Source of the DNA: an uncultured Bacteroidales bacterium
Lineage (GTDB): Bacteria > Bacteroidota > Bacteroidia > Bacteroidales > UBA932
Reading direction: 5' to 3'
Assembly (NCBI GenBank): GCA_934725575.1
Contig: CAKVCK010000003.1
Location: forward strand, 107,823-171,822
Length of the DNA stretch: 64,000 bases
The translations under genes and the position numbers were made by a program. The notes below the pieces were generated by a model, which was given only the letters and a program-made list of their open reading frames with translations, did not search any database and had not been told where the DNA came from. Of the stretch, positions 42,930 to 53,600 are shown one piece after another; position 1 is the first letter of the stretch; each line of letters opens with the position of its first letter.

Positions 42930-43853
42930 ATGAAAAAAATATTATTGACTATTCTTGCCGTTGTTACACTTCTGCCGCTTTCGGCTCAGACCAAGCCGAC
43001 ACAGAAGGAATATCTTGACCGCTACCAGCTGCTGGTCTCCAAACTCGGAGCCGACGGGGTGGGCATTGAGACCCTTCTGCAACGTTGGGGGAATGATTAT
43101 CCGGAAGATACAGATATGTTGCTGGGCAGGTTCTCGTACTACCTGACCAAGAGCCAGTCCTCCTCCATCGAGAAAAAGGATGCCGCCAAGTACCTTGGCA
43201 ACGCTCCGGCTTTGACTTTGAAGGACTCGCTCGGCAGGGACGTGAACTATTTTCAGGTCGTCACATACGATGACGAGCTTTTCGGCAAGGCCACGCAGGC
43301 TATCGAGAAGGCCATTGAGTTGAATCCTGATCGTTTGGATCTGCGTTTGTTCAAGATTTCCTCCCTGATCGGTTACGAGAAGGACAGTCCGGATATGGCT
43401 CTCGCCGGCTTGAAGGCACTGATTGACTACAACGGCCACAGCCACCCGAAATGGGAATATCCCGGTGTAGAGCGGAGCGATGACCTTTTCCCATCCGTGA
43501 TGCAGGAATATTGCTACGCTTTCTTCAAGATTGGCACTCCACATTGCTTTGAGGCATTCAAGGAGTTGTCCGAGAAGATGTTGGCCTATTATCCAGGCAA
43601 TACTGTCTATATGACCAACATAGGCTCGTATTATCTTGTTTACAAGCACGACAGCAAGGCTGCCCTCAAGATGTACAACAAGGTTCTGAAGAAGAGTCCG
43701 GACGACTACACCGCCATCAAGAACTGTGTCCTGCTCGCCCGCAGCGACAAGAACCTCAAGCTGGAGAAGAAATACCTCCCGATGCTCGTCCGCGTCACCC
43801 CGGACGAGGCCGAGAAGGCTTCCGCCCAGGCGCGGCTGGATGCAATGAAGTAG
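42930..43853 (+). CDS. Exported tetratricopeptide-repeat protein
   Basis: A 307-residue protein with a signal peptide (cleavage near LSAQ, residue 20) and TPR-like helix pairs between about 125 and 290 ('ATQAIEKAIELNPDRLDLR', 'ALKMYNKVLKKSPDDYTAIKN'). No enzyme motif; probably a periplasmic scaffold. ATG 42930 is used; one two codons earlier is possible. It follows the methyltransferase by 10 bases and is ended by a strong terminator. Confidence 0.75.
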   Translation: MKKILLTILAVVTLLPLSAQTKPTQKEYLDRYQLLVSKLGADGVGIETLLQRWGNDYPEDTDMLLGRFSYYLTKSQSSSIEKKDAAKYLGNAPALTLKDSLGRDVNYFQVVTYDDELFGKATQAIEKAIELNPDRLDLRLFKISSLIGYEKDSPDMALAGLKALIDYNGHSHPKWEYPGVERSDDLFPSVMQEYCYAFFKIGTPHCFEAFKELSEKMLAYYPGNTVYMTNIGSYYLVYKHDSKAALKMYNKVLKKSPDDYTAIKNCVLLARSDKNLKLEKKYLPMLVRVTPDEAEKASAQARLDAMK

Positions 43854-43888
43854 AACACGTTTTTTTTGCGGGATAAGTTATAAATAAT

Positions 43889-43926
43889 GAGGAGGACACT
43901 CCAATGAGTGCCCTCCTCTGTTTTTG
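43889..43926 (+). terminator. Terminator after the pyrE-TPR gene group
   Basis: GAGGAGGACACTC (43889-43901) pairs with GAGTGCCCTCCTC (43906-43918), one mismatch, loop CAAT, followed by TGTTTTTG. Because the SUMF1 operon converges on it, it could act on both strands, although the T-run is better on the + strand. Confidence 0.8.
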
Positions 43927-43928
43927 AT

Positions 43929-43952
43929 GGTCGCTGAGCTTATCGAAGCATC
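43929..43952. repeat. Degenerate REP-type palindrome
   Basis: GGTCGCTGAGC then TTATCGAAGCATC: left arm as in the 18061 copy, right arm diverged after AGC. It directly follows the terminator and lies between convergent operons. Confidence 0.6.
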
Positions 43953-43969
43953 AAGGAACCCTTGGAATG

Positions 43970-45604
43970 CTATTTGAGTGACCGCACTATGCGGAAGCCC
44001 ATAATGTCATAGACTACAGGACCGCTGCCCATACTGTCATTTGTCTTGCAGTTTCCGTTCTGTATACGCCAGGTCTTGACCGCGCAGTTGTGGGAGTAGG
44101 TTCTGTAGCACCCACCTCTGGTGATGACGTACTGTTCGACCATATCACGAGGTCTCTCAGGTCCCCAAGGGTCTGTCTCCTCGGCGTCAGAGGTGTAGTC
44201 CAAAGTCATATACCATTCTCCGGTCATTTCCTCGATGTTGCCACTGAGGTCATACAGGCCAAGGGCGTTAGGTTTCTTGAGGCCGACCACATGGACGTGC
44301 TCCTCCTCTCCTATCTTTGAATTATCCTCGAACCATCCAACCTCGTCAAGATCGTCGCTTCCCGCATAGTAGAAAGGATACTTCTCGTTTTCAGGCCCGC
44401 CTTTGGCCGCGTACTCGTACTCGGCGTTGGTAGGAAGGCGGTAGCCGTTGGCCTCCTTGTTCCTTGTGACCGTGGCTTCAAGCAATTCCTTGCCGGTCTC
44501 CTTGTCCCACTTCGTGTTGGAGAACGTGTAGACCGGAGTGTAGCCTTTCTGTTCACTAAGCTTGTTGCAGTAGTTCATCGCCTCGTAAAGTGTCACTTTT
44601 GAGACAGGATAGAGATCGTTGCTCTTGTCGTTGGACGGGTTGTAGCCCATCACCTGGAGGAACTCCCTCTGTGTGACCTCGTAACGTCCGATCTCGAAAG
44701 CCGAGATGTTGACCTTGTGGGAGTTTTTCTCGTCTTTGATGTTCTTGACGGTCAAATAGTACTCGCTTGGCTGCTTGCCGAGGATGAACGAGCCGGCTCC
44801 GACGGTCACCATGTCAAACGACTTGAAGTTAGGGTTGGTCTCCTTTCCGGTTCCAGGTGTAGTGCCGCCACCGCCTGTGGAGTTGGTGGTCACGACGGCG
44901 AAGTAGGTCTTGCTGTCATTCGCCTTCTCGTTGATGACCTGGTAGCGGACTGCATCCGTGAAGTCTGCCGCGACACCGCTGCCTGGGGTCACCGTCGAGC
45001 CTTCCGTGACGACGATCACCGGCTTCAGAGCGGTGACATCCGTGCCTTCGGGCATCGTGATGGTGATTGTCGGGTAGTTGATCACACTTGAGATTTGTCC
45101 GGGGATGAGGAACTGCGTGATGGCCGCACCGGTTTCGGTGCCTGGCGTGGGATCCACGGTACCTCCGCCGCTCTCTCCGTTCTGCATGACGGTGATCGTG
45201 TAGGTGTCCACCTCGGTGTCGTTAAGGTAGGCTGTCACATCGATTGTGGTCTGGCGAGGGTTCGCTGTGGTGTTCTTCGCCACGGAGAGGGACAGGCGTG
45301 CCTTGCTGCATGACGCCAGGCACCACATCTTGTCCGCTGCCGGGACATTCGTCTTGAACTTGTAGTCACCCAGGTCGCCGCCTTTGTCGTCGACAAATGA
45401 GATGGCGCTGGTCATGACTCCGGACTTGTCAACCGTGAGGATGCCGTTCTCCTGATCAAAGGAGATGATGCCCTCGGGAATCTGTGAGATCGTCGTGGAG
45501 AGCTCTACTTTGGCCACCGGATCATCGCCGCTTCCTTCGCATGAGGCGAAGGAGAAGGCGACGGTGAGAGCCGACAAAAAACATGCTATCTTTCCTAATT
45601 TCAT
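43970..45604 (-). CDS. BACON-SUMF1 lipoprotein of the SusCD operon
   Basis: A 544-residue lipoprotein (lipobox FASC, Cys22). Order: a BACON-like beta domain (about 35-145), a DUF5018-like domain (about 155-240, 'ITQFLIPGQ...VTEGSTVTPGSG'), a Gly/Thr linker, then a SUMF1/FGE-fold domain (about 255-544) with 'MVTVGAGSFILG', 'YEVTQREFLQVMGYNPS', 'GYRLPTNAEYEYAAKGG' and 'GLYDLSGNIEEM'. The ending 'IMGFRIVRSLK' lacks the cysteine of true formylglycine-generating enzymes, so catalysis is doubtful and ligand binding is more likely. Last gene of the operon. Confidence 0.8.
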   Translation of the reverse strand: MKLGKIACFLSALTVAFSFASCEGSGDDPVAKVELSTTISQIPEGIISFDQENGILTVDKSGVMTSAISFVDDKGGDLGDYKFKTNVPAADKMWCLASCSKARLSLSVAKNTTANPRQTTIDVTAYLNDTEVDTYTITVMQNGESGGGTVDPTPGTETGAAITQFLIPGQISSVINYPTITITMPEGTDVTALKPVIVVTEGSTVTPGSGVAADFTDAVRYQVINEKANDSKTYFAVVTTNSTGGGGTTPGTGKETNPNFKSFDMVTVGAGSFILGKQPSEYYLTVKNIKDEKNSHKVNISAFEIGRYEVTQREFLQVMGYNPSNDKSNDLYPVSKVTLYEAMNYCNKLSEQKGYTPVYTFSNTKWDKETGKELLEATVTRNKEANGYRLPTNAEYEYAAKGGPENEKYPFYYAGSDDLDEVGWFEDNSKIGEEEHVHVVGLKKPNALGLYDLSGNIEEMTGEWYMTLDYTSDAEETDPWGPERPRDMVEQYVITRGGCYRTYSHNCAVKTWRIQNGNCKTNDSMGSGPVVYDIMGFRIVRSLK

Positions 45605-45621
45605 AATCTTTTCACTTACTG

Positions 45622-46866
45622 TTACTTAATGCTTCTTACGACACGGAATCCGGTAGTGTTTCTGGTCTCGGCTCCGGCCTGATAGTTGGAATCCCAGAGC
45701 TTGCCTTTGTAATCCGATCCGGAGTAGTAGCCTCCTCTGATGATCTTGCCTCCGTTCCTGCTTTCAGGAGCCCCGACAGGGTCTGTCTCAGGATCGGTGG
45801 TCTGGAGTTCATCCTTGTACTTGTAGGCCCAGTCAAAGCACCACTCGGAGACGTTGCCGCTCATGTCGTACAATCCAAGTCCGTTCGGCTTTTTCTGCGC
45901 TACCTCGTGAAGAGCCGGGGAGCTGCCTACTTTGGAGTTGTTCTCGAACCAGCCGATCTCGTCGGCCACATCGGAGCCGGAGAAGATTGTCGGATTCTTG
46001 CATCCCTCCTCACCGCCTTTGGCAGCGAACTCCCATTCGGCCTCGGTAGGAAGCCTGTAGCCGTTGCCGGCAGTGGCATGATCGTATTTGTAGTCCTGCA
46101 TCTTCATGTAGCTCCAGCCGTCGGACACGGTGATGATCTCGCCAGGGGTGTAGACAGGGGTGAGTCCTTCTTTCTCGCTGAGCTTGTTGCAGAATTCGCA
46201 AGCTTCTGACCAAGTCATTTTGTTGACAGGATAGTTGTCTCCTACAAATTTTGAGTATGAAGGGTTCTTTCCCATAATCTCCTCATAAAGCTTCTGGGTG
46301 ACGACGGTCGTAGCGATGTAGTAGCCTTTCGTGAGGGTCACATCGTGTGCATAGTCCTGTGCGTACATCGTTCCGTCTACCTTGTTCTTGCCCTCGCCGA
46401 ACCTGAATGTGCCAGGTTTTACGATGACCATGTCGAGGACAGAAGAGAATGCGTTCTGGTTTACGGTCAAAGTCAGCGGAGTGAGCTCCGCGGTCTCATC
46501 GCTGCAGACGACAGCGAGATCGACGGTTCCGGTCTTTTCTGTTTTCTCGGCGGTCGGCTCGACGGACAGGGTGAGCACATTGTCATTGACGCTGGCGACG
46601 CACCAGTCGGCGTTGGATTTCACTGAATATGTATAGACAACATCGGCTTCAGGAGCGTTTGTCACCATAGTCAGCGGCAGGGCGATCTCTCCGCCGGAAT
46701 ATTCAAAAGTCACTTCAGTTCCATTCACAGATGCTCCTTCGGCGGTCTGTGGCTCAGAGACGGTGAGGTTCCCGTTGATGATCAGCTTGTCATCCTTGCA
46801 GGAAGAGAACGCTGTGCATAAGAGCGCGAATGCGCAGCCCAATGCAAAAAATCTACTTGTTTTCAT
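45622..46866 (-). CDS. SUMF1-fold lipoprotein of the SusCD operon
   Basis: A 414-residue lipoprotein (signal ending near FSSC, Cys23). A BACON-like N-terminal beta domain (about 40-140) precedes a SUMF1-fold domain ('MVIVKPGTFRFGEGKN', 'YPVNKMTWSEACEFCNKLSEKEGLTPVYT', 'GYRLPTEAEWEFAAKGG', 'NTTGFRVVRSIK'). The catalytic cysteine region of FGE is absent: 'GGYYSGSDYKGKLWD' and 'GFRVVR' carry no Cys. Paralogue of the next gene, 17 bases apart. Probably a surface-exposed binding protein. Confidence 0.8.
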   Translation of the reverse strand: MKTSRFFALGCAFALLCTAFSSCKDDKLIINGNLTVSEPQTAEGASVNGTEVTFEYSGGEIALPLTMVTNAPEADVVYTYSVKSNADWCVASVNDNVLTLSVEPTAEKTEKTGTVDLAVVCSDETAELTPLTLTVNQNAFSSVLDMVIVKPGTFRFGEGKNKVDGTMYAQDYAHDVTLTKGYYIATTVVTQKLYEEIMGKNPSYSKFVGDNYPVNKMTWSEACEFCNKLSEKEGLTPVYTPGEIITVSDGWSYMKMQDYKYDHATAGNGYRLPTEAEWEFAAKGGEEGCKNPTIFSGSDVADEIGWFENNSKVGSSPALHEVAQKKPNGLGLYDMSGNVSEWCFDWAYKYKDELQTTDPETDPVGAPESRNGGKIIRGGYYSGSDYKGKLWDSNYQAGAETRNTTGFRVVRSIK

Positions 46867-46903
46867 TCGTTTTTTTGATTTGTTAGTTAATAAAAGAGTA
46901 TTC

Positions 46904-48220
46904 TTAATTGCTTAATGGATAGTATTGGGTCGCCCTATAGACGGTGAAATAGTTCGCCTTGTCATCATCGTCCGTGAACTTTATCCATTGAGGATTCCTT
47001 ATGTCATCGACCGTAAGGGTGAAAGTCCGTTTCCGGTCGTTCCCGAGCGGTGTCAGAAGGTAGTTGAAATAATAGTTGACGTAGTAGTCCTTGCCGGTCT
47101 GGCTTCCCTCCTGGCTGAACTTGAGCGAGATTTTGTCCTCACCTTTGATTTCGTAGTCAAACGCCAGGTAGCCGCGTCCTCCGGACTTTGTGCAGAAGAA
47201 GTTGAAGGCATAGAAATCACCATAGTAATTGCTGATGTTCCCGAGGTAGCAGTAGGTGATGTCATCCCCGTCAGCCTTGAGGGCTTCCGCCGCCTTGTCC
47301 CAGAGCTTCTTGCCGTAGTCGCTGAATCCGCTGTAGGTGAAGAACCAGTTCTTGTCCATAAGATAGTCGGTGATGGTCGGATAGGTCGGCACGAAATAGC
47401 CTTCAGCCCCGTCGTTGACAGGGATGAACGCTCCGTCATCACCCATATCCGGGCTATAGACAAGGCCCTCGATCCTGTCTTCGCCTAACTGTACCGGCTC
47501 GTAAAAGGTGACACCCATCAGATTGACAATGAACGGATAGGTTGTGGTCACCTGCTCACCGTCAACTTCGCTGAACACGTCTAATGAGCGTCTGTTCAGG
47601 CGTCCGTCGAATTTCGCGTCCGCCGTCTGGTACCTTACACGGCTGTATCTCGCGAGCGCCTGTTCCTCCTCCTTGACCGCGGTGATGTAATCGTCCCACG
47701 ACATTGACACCGGCATCGGGGTCATAGTCATTTTGGATCCGGTCTTCCTGCCTTTGAGGGTGATCCTGTCATCCTGAAGGTCCAGGACATTGAACTCGAA
47801 GTCTCCTTCGTAACCATAGCCCGCACCCTGTCCCGCGCTTGATTCAGGGTCGGCGAAATAGTGCATAACCTCGTTGTACGTGTCGAGCGAAAGCACGCAT
47901 CCCGCACTTTGATAGATGGTGTAGGTGCTGGTGGCGGTCTTCCCTGTTCCGGCTATCTCGCTGCCGACCTTCACCTTGTTGCCTTCGCTGAACGAAAGGA
48001 ACACGTTGAAGCCGCCGTAGTACTGTCCGGAGGATGGGTAATATTCAAGCAGCCATCCGTTCGGGGAACTTGTCAGGGTCTCGTTCAGCCTTTCGGCCAT
48101 CGCCTCGGCCCGGTTGGCGGAGGAGTCGTCGAAGATAGGGTCGATCTTGGAGACGCAGGACTGCGCCGTCAGGACGGCCACAGCCACTGCCAGTAGATAT
48201 TCAGAAATATGCTTGATCAT
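46904..48220 (-). CDS. DUF4302-like lipoprotein
   Basis: A 438-residue lipoprotein with signal and lipobox AQSC (Cys22). It begins with a conserved-looking 'DPIFDDSSANRAEAMAERLNE', then 'SSPNGWLLEYYPSSGQYYGGFNVFLSF', typical of DUF4302 proteins found beside SusC/SusD and a zinc metallohydrolase. No enzymatic motif. It lies 12 bases after the metallohydrolase gene and is probably part of the surface uptake complex. Confidence 0.75.
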   Translation of the reverse strand: MIKHISEYLLAVAVAVLTAQSCVSKIDPIFDDSSANRAEAMAERLNETLTSSPNGWLLEYYPSSGQYYGGFNVFLSFSEGNKVKVGSEIAGTGKTATSTYTIYQSAGCVLSLDTYNEVMHYFADPESSAGQGAGYGYEGDFEFNVLDLQDDRITLKGRKTGSKMTMTPMPVSMSWDDYITAVKEEEQALARYSRVRYQTADAKFDGRLNRRSLDVFSEVDGEQVTTTYPFIVNLMGVTFYEPVQLGEDRIEGLVYSPDMGDDGAFIPVNDGAEGYFVPTYPTITDYLMDKNWFFTYSGFSDYGKKLWDKAAEALKADGDDITYCYLGNISNYYGDFYAFNFFCTKSGGRGYLAFDYEIKGEDKISLKFSQEGSQTGKDYYVNYYFNYLLTPLGNDRKRTFTLTVDDIRNPQWIKFTDDDDKANYFTVYRATQYYPLSN

Positions 48221-48232
48221 AATGTCTGTCGG

Positions 48233-49102
48233 CTAAAATGTTGTCAAATCGAGTTGGGAGAGGTTGCCGGAGCGTTTCTGGACAATGTCCCGGAGTTTGT
48301 CGATGTCGATGCCCCAGCTTTCCTGAAGGTAGTTCCTGACGATCTCGAATTTTTTTGTGAGTTTCTCTCCGCCCTCTGTTCCGGCGTTGGCGAGTATGCC
48401 TTCCCAGTAACCTTTGGCGTGGGTGACGTAGTTGGAGATGATCTCGACGAAATCCTCGTCAGGGCTGTAGCTGGCGTAACGGGTGACGTAGCCCATCGAG
48501 TTGGCCTCGGCATCGCTTTCCAGATTCAGCCAGCTTGGACCTTGATAGTCTGTGGAGATCAGATTGAAATCCGTGGAGTAGTTCTTGGTCTGATGCAGGA
48601 TGTGGGCGAACTCGTGGTGCATCGTCTTGAAGAACCACTCGTTGAGGAAATCAATGCTTAGGCTGGCCGGATTGAGCTCGTTGACGTTGTACAGCGTGAT
48701 CTTCAATCCTCCCTCGGCGGTTCCCAGCACGACCGATCCTTGGCTGTTGAAAGCCTTGGAGCCTATGAGCTGGATCATCCTCGGGCAGTAGGTTTTGATG
48801 AACTTGTCGCCGAGGAGCTCGTTGTAGGAGTCTATCCAGAGGTATTTCGTCAGCTTGGCCATAGCGACAGCCTTGTCGTACTCGGCCGGAATCAGGTTGT
48901 AGCTGTTGTCCGACTCGCGGTCGATGTACTTGTAGTTGAACTGAATGTTATAGGGTTCCACATAGTTCAGCAGCAGCCACGTGTCGAACGCACCCCTTTC
49001 CGGAGCATCTGTGTCGAAGATGCTCTTGTCGTCAAGCCTCTCTTCGGAACAAGAGGCAAGGGTGGCCGCCAGAATGAAAAATGAATATATTAACTTTCTC
49101 AT
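48233..49102 (-). CDS. Substrate import-associated zinc metallohydrolase lipoprotein
   Basis: A 289-residue lipoprotein starting at 49102 (MRKLIYSFF), lipobox LASC (Cys18). Zinc motif HEFAH at residues 163-167, within 'MHHEFAHILHQ'. This matches the family of HExxH lipoproteins encoded beside SusC/SusD pairs and DUF4302 proteins. It probably cleaves or remodels the imported substrate, likely peptide or glycopeptide, at the cell surface. The longer reading upstream would overlap SusD and lacks a signal. Confidence 0.82.
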   Translation of the reverse strand: MRKLIYSFFILAATLASCSEERLDDKSIFDTDAPERGAFDTWLLLNYVEPYNIQFNYKYIDRESDNSYNLIPAEYDKAVAMAKLTKYLWIDSYNELLGDKFIKTYCPRMIQLIGSKAFNSQGSVVLGTAEGGLKITLYNVNELNPASLSIDFLNEWFFKTMHHEFAHILHQTKNYSTDFNLISTDYQGPSWLNLESDAEANSMGYVTRYASYSPDEDFVEIISNYVTHAKGYWEGILANAGTEGGEKLTKKFEIVRNYLQESWGIDIDKLRDIVQKRSGNLSQLDLTTF

Positions 49103-49115
49103 CGTTTCTCTTCTT

Positions 49116-50672
49116 TTAGTTGTTTCTCGGATTAGCCTCAAGACCGGCCGCAATGACTTCCTGCGGGATCTGGACGGCTCTTCTTGGGTCATCCACAAGA
49201 AGCTCGTCATCGGATTTGCCGCTCCGAGGGTGGGCGAGCTCTATTCCGAATCTCTTGATGTCATTCCATCTCAGACCTTCGTGCACCGTGATCACCCTCC
49301 TGAGATGCAGGACACATTGGAGCAGGTTCTCGGTGTCGCTGTCCGGGATGGAGAATCCTTGCGGATGCAACTCTTTCTTGATGGATCTCTGGCTGCTTTT
49401 CTTGATGTGCAGCGGCATATAGGATTTGGAAGCGAAATAATTGATGATCTGGCTTTCGGTCATATGCGTTCCTGCCATAGAGTTAAGAAGCACGTTGATG
49501 TCGGCCACGGCTCCGTCGGTGTCCTGTGGAGTCTTCAACAGTTTCGCCTCGGCCCTGCAAAGCAGAAGCTCATCTGTGGAGAAGGCCACGTTGACAAGGT
49601 GCAGGTAGCCGATACCGGCGGTCTTGTCGGTATATTCAAAATACCCCAGAAGCTTAGGCAATGAATATTTCTGCTCGAAACCCCATATTCCGTTGGACAT
49701 ATAGAGTTTGTTGTAGCCGCCCCACGGACCCGGTAGCACCTCGTTGAGCATAATGTCGTAGGAGTTGCCGTAGCGCAGGCCGATGCCGTAAGGACCTTGT
49801 ACATAAGGCCAGGAGGAACTTGCCGCGAGAAGCATAAGGTTGCATTGTTCGTTCGCGGAGACGTAGGAATTGCACCGGAGCTCGAAGTCGGTGGCCAGCT
49901 CGCTGAATGCCTGCCAATTCCTGACAGACCCGGCGGGATTGGAGCCCAGGACCTTGTCGGCATATTCAATGACCTTGTCGTACCTGTGGTAGTAGAGGTT
50001 GAACCTTGCCGCGAAGGCGTAGGCGGCCTTCTGGTTGAAATGGTATTTCGGAACCGTGTAGATGTCGTCGTTGATCAGCGGCAGACCTTCCTCGATGTCC
50101 TTGTCGATCATCTCGTAGGTGTGGGCCAGCGTGCCGCGTTCGATTCCTTCAGGCAGAACCTCGGTCTCAGGCTCTGTAGAGTACGGGATTCCGAGGGTGT
50201 TGTCGGCCTTGGCGGCATCGTAAGGCATACAGAACAGGTTGGCGAGCTGGAAGTGTGCGAACGCGCGGCAGATGAGGGCCTCGCCTCTTTGCGGATCATA
50301 TTCCTCGCCACCTCCAAGACGCTCAATAGCGTCAAGTGCCTGGTTGGCGGCCGCTATGGCGTTGTAGTGTGCGTCCCAGACGCTTTTCGGAGCGTCGGTG
50401 TCGTCCGTGGTGATGTCTTTCCATTGGTAGGCGTCACCGCAGACCTGTCCGTAAGTGTCGTATTGCGCTCCGTTGTCCGTCGCGTTGTCGGACGAAAGTT
50501 CTGAAATCAGCATTGTCGAGACTGTCGGGTAGGCTGAGACAAGCATCTTGGTGACCTTGTCCTTGGAGTCAAGCTCGATGCGGTCGTCCGGAACCGTGTC
50601 CAGAAAGTTCCCGCAGGAGGAGATGGCCAGTGAAACGACAGATAAGTATAAAAGAGATCTGTTCATAGTCAT
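49116..50672 (-). CDS. SusD/RagB family nutrient-binding lipoprotein
   Basis: A 518-residue surface lipoprotein (lipobox ISSC, Cys20 counted from the first Met; an ATG two codons later is equally possible). N-terminal 'NFLDTVPDDRIEL', TPR-like helices and 'ALICRAFAHFQLANLFCMPYD' (split between helix and loop) are family marks. SusD caps the SusC channel and binds the nutrient. Encoded 15 bases after SusC. Confidence 0.9.
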   Translation of the reverse strand: MTMNRSLLYLSVVSLAISSCGNFLDTVPDDRIELDSKDKVTKMLVSAYPTVSTMLISELSSDNATDNGAQYDTYGQVCGDAYQWKDITTDDTDAPKSVWDAHYNAIAAANQALDAIERLGGGEEYDPQRGEALICRAFAHFQLANLFCMPYDAAKADNTLGIPYSTEPETEVLPEGIERGTLAHTYEMIDKDIEEGLPLINDDIYTVPKYHFNQKAAYAFAARFNLYYHRYDKVIEYADKVLGSNPAGSVRNWQAFSELATDFELRCNSYVSANEQCNLMLLAASSSWPYVQGPYGIGLRYGNSYDIMLNEVLPGPWGGYNKLYMSNGIWGFEQKYSLPKLLGYFEYTDKTAGIGYLHLVNVAFSTDELLLCRAEAKLLKTPQDTDGAVADINVLLNSMAGTHMTESQIINYFASKSYMPLHIKKSSQRSIKKELHPQGFSIPDSDTENLLQCVLHLRRVITVHEGLRWNDIKRFGIELAHPRSGKSDDELLVDDPRRAVQIPQEVIAAGLEANPRNN

Positions 50673-50687
50673 AAATTCATTAATCGT

Positions 50688-53600
50688 TTAGATGCCAAGC
50701 CTTAAAGTCAAAGTGAACTGTCTTGGGACAGGGGAGGCCACGCCACCCGTGTTGAAGAACTCCGGATCCTGTCCGTTCAGCTTCTTGTCTGAATAGATAA
50801 GGAAGAGGTTCGTCGCCTGGATCTTGAGAGAGAGGTCGCTGACCTTGAGCTTCTCGATCATATTCTTAGGGAATGAGTAGGAGAGCGAGATCTCCTTCAT
50901 TCTGATGAAGTCGCCTTTGGCTATCCTTTCGGTGGAGTAGTTGTAGGCGTTGTAGGCGTAGCTGAGGTATGGATCCTTTTGGTTCGCGCGCTTGTCGGCG
51001 ATCACCGGCACGTTCGTGATCTTCTCGTCGCCGCCCGTCGTCCACCTGTTGATGAACTCTCTCGGCATCGCGTCAAGGTCGCTGTACCTATTGTGGAACA
51101 CAGGGTCAAGCCTTATGACATTGCCGAATGAGTATGTGATGAAGGCGTTCAGCGTGAATCCTTTGTAACGGAATATATTCCCGAGGCTTCCGGTCATCGT
51201 CGGGTCGGTCGGACCTTCATAGACCAGATGGTCTTTCTTGATCTGCTCCTGGAAATTGATGTCGCTCACGGTGAGTTCTCCGTTCTCGTTGATGAAAGTC
51301 GGGAATCCGTTCTCGTTCAGCCCACGGAAATCCATTGAGAACAAGGCTCTTACCGGATAACCCTCCATCGCGAATCCGTTGCCGCTGATCATACTCATCA
51401 CCGAGGCGTTGGACTGAAGGTCGGTGACCTCGTTCTTCGTGTGCGAGAAGATGAAGTCAGTGTTCCAGCTGAAATCCTTGGTCTTGATGTTGTGCGTCGA
51501 GAGCGTGAACTCCACCCCGCTTGACTTCATACTTGCGACGTTGGCGAACTTCGCAAGCTCTCCGCCGGTTCCCTTGGTGTAGATCAAACCGATGAGATCG
51601 AAGTTGTTACGCTTGTACCAGTCCGCCTCCAGGTTGATCCTGTTGTCGATGAAGCCGATCTCGGCTCCGATGTTGAGTTCGTGCTTCTTCTCGTAGGTCA
51701 GCTCACTGTTCTCCACGCTCGACAGGATGAGCCCGGATTCCTTCACGGAAGTGAACGGACGCCACACGTTGTAGCTGTTGATGATCGCCTTTGAGTTGCT
51801 CACGCTCGCGGGTCCCCTGTCCGCGGTCAATGAATATGAAGCCTTGAGCGTCATATTGGAGACCACGTCCCTTATCGGCTGCCAGAATTCCTCCTCGTGG
51901 GCGTTCCACGCGGTGGAGACGTTCCAAGTCGGCAGCCATCTTGCCTTGCGGCTTTTCCCAAGTTTGTTGGAACCCTCGTAGCGGACAGTTCCGTTCAGGG
52001 TGTACTTCCCTTTGTATGAATATGTTCCTGTCCCGAAGAAAGAAACCTCTCGCTGCCTTGTCCTGTCAACGGAGTAGTAGCCGGAGTTCTCCTCGTTACC
52101 CTGCTTGAAATAGAGGTAGTCGTACGACGGAAGCATCCCCATATCATATTGCATTCCGACACCGTTGAACCAGGTCCTTTCCCTGTTCACGGAGTTTGTC
52201 TCCATACCGCCGAACATATTCACGATGTGGTCTTCGCCGAAGACATTGTTGTAGCTTGCCGTGGCCCTGAAGTCGTAGCTTTCCATTGAATATTTCGTCT
52301 CACGGTAGAAACCGCCGACCGGCAGCACTGAGACTGGAAGGGAGTTGGCCTTGTCCGGATCGGTGTAGAGCCAAGGGTTGGCGTTGCGCATCGTCGCGTC
52401 GTCCATAGCTCTGAATGCCCAGGCCTGGTTTGAATAGTCGGTGATTGAATGGGCCTGGACTGTCGAGGATGTCTTGTAGGCTCCGAGCACGGACAGTTCC
52501 AACGGCTTGAGCGGATGCCATTTCATCTCTCCCTGGAACTTGAGATCAGTGACTTTCAAGTCGATGTAGTTGTTGTCCAGTTCGTGCAGGATGTTGAAAG
52601 GAGCATAGTTCCTGACGTAATATTCATTAGGATCCAGGGTCCTGGATGTGTTCAGGGCGTAGGAGTAAGGGTTGATGTCGAAGTCTCTCCTGACCTCGCC
52701 GCTGAGCGGATCGACTGATGAGCTCAGGGTTCCCGGAGCCCTCTGCTTCCTGTAGGAGGCATTGCCGATGAGGTTCAGTGACAGGCTCTCCGTGATGTGG
52801 TAAAGGGCGTTGAGGTTGGCTGTGTAACGCTTGACCGAACTCTGTCTTGTCCATCCCGGGTCGTTCATAACGCTGAGGGATGTGTAGTAGGACGCTTTCT
52901 CTGTTCCGCTGGACATACTGACGGCGTGGTTGCGGGAGATGTTGTCGTTGAACAGTATGTCGAACCAATCGGTGTTCCTGTACTCGGCCTCGCGCAGGTA
53001 GGCATTCTTTGCCTCGGTAGTGTTCATCAGACCGAAACTGTCGCTTGAGGCGTCATATTCATTGATCAGATGGTACATCTTGCCATAGACTCCGCTGTTG
53101 GAGGCTCGATAGACATCGGCCAGATTGAGGTAGCCGGCCTGTTCCATTTCCTTATAGACTCCCATTTGCTCCTGGGAGTTCAGAATGTTGAACCGCTTGT
53201 AGGTCGGCTTGAGACGGTAGCTGTACTCTCCGGTGTAGGTGATCTTGTTGCTTCCGGCGTGTCCTTTCTTGGTGGTCACGACAATCACGCCGGCCATCGC
53301 GCGCGCGCCATAAATCGAGGTCGCCGATCCGTCTTTCAGGATCTGGAAACTTTCGATGTCATCCGCGTTGAGGCCTGCGATAGCTGAACTGATCAGGGTC
53401 ACCGCGTCTCCGCTGGAGAGATTGTCCGCATCGACTTCGGCGACATCCTCCATAATGACACCGTCCACGACCCAGAGCGGTTTGGAACTGCCGTAGATGG
53501 AAGTTGCGCCGCGGACTCTGATCTTAGGGGACGTTCCGAATGTTCCGGACACGTTCTGCACGGACACGCCGGCTGCTCTTCCTTCGAGGGCCCGGCTGAT

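Noticed and set aside
43970..46866. Formylglycine-generating enzymes activating sulfatases
   Set aside because: The SUMF1 domains lack the catalytic cysteine region and no sulfatase gene occurs in the window.
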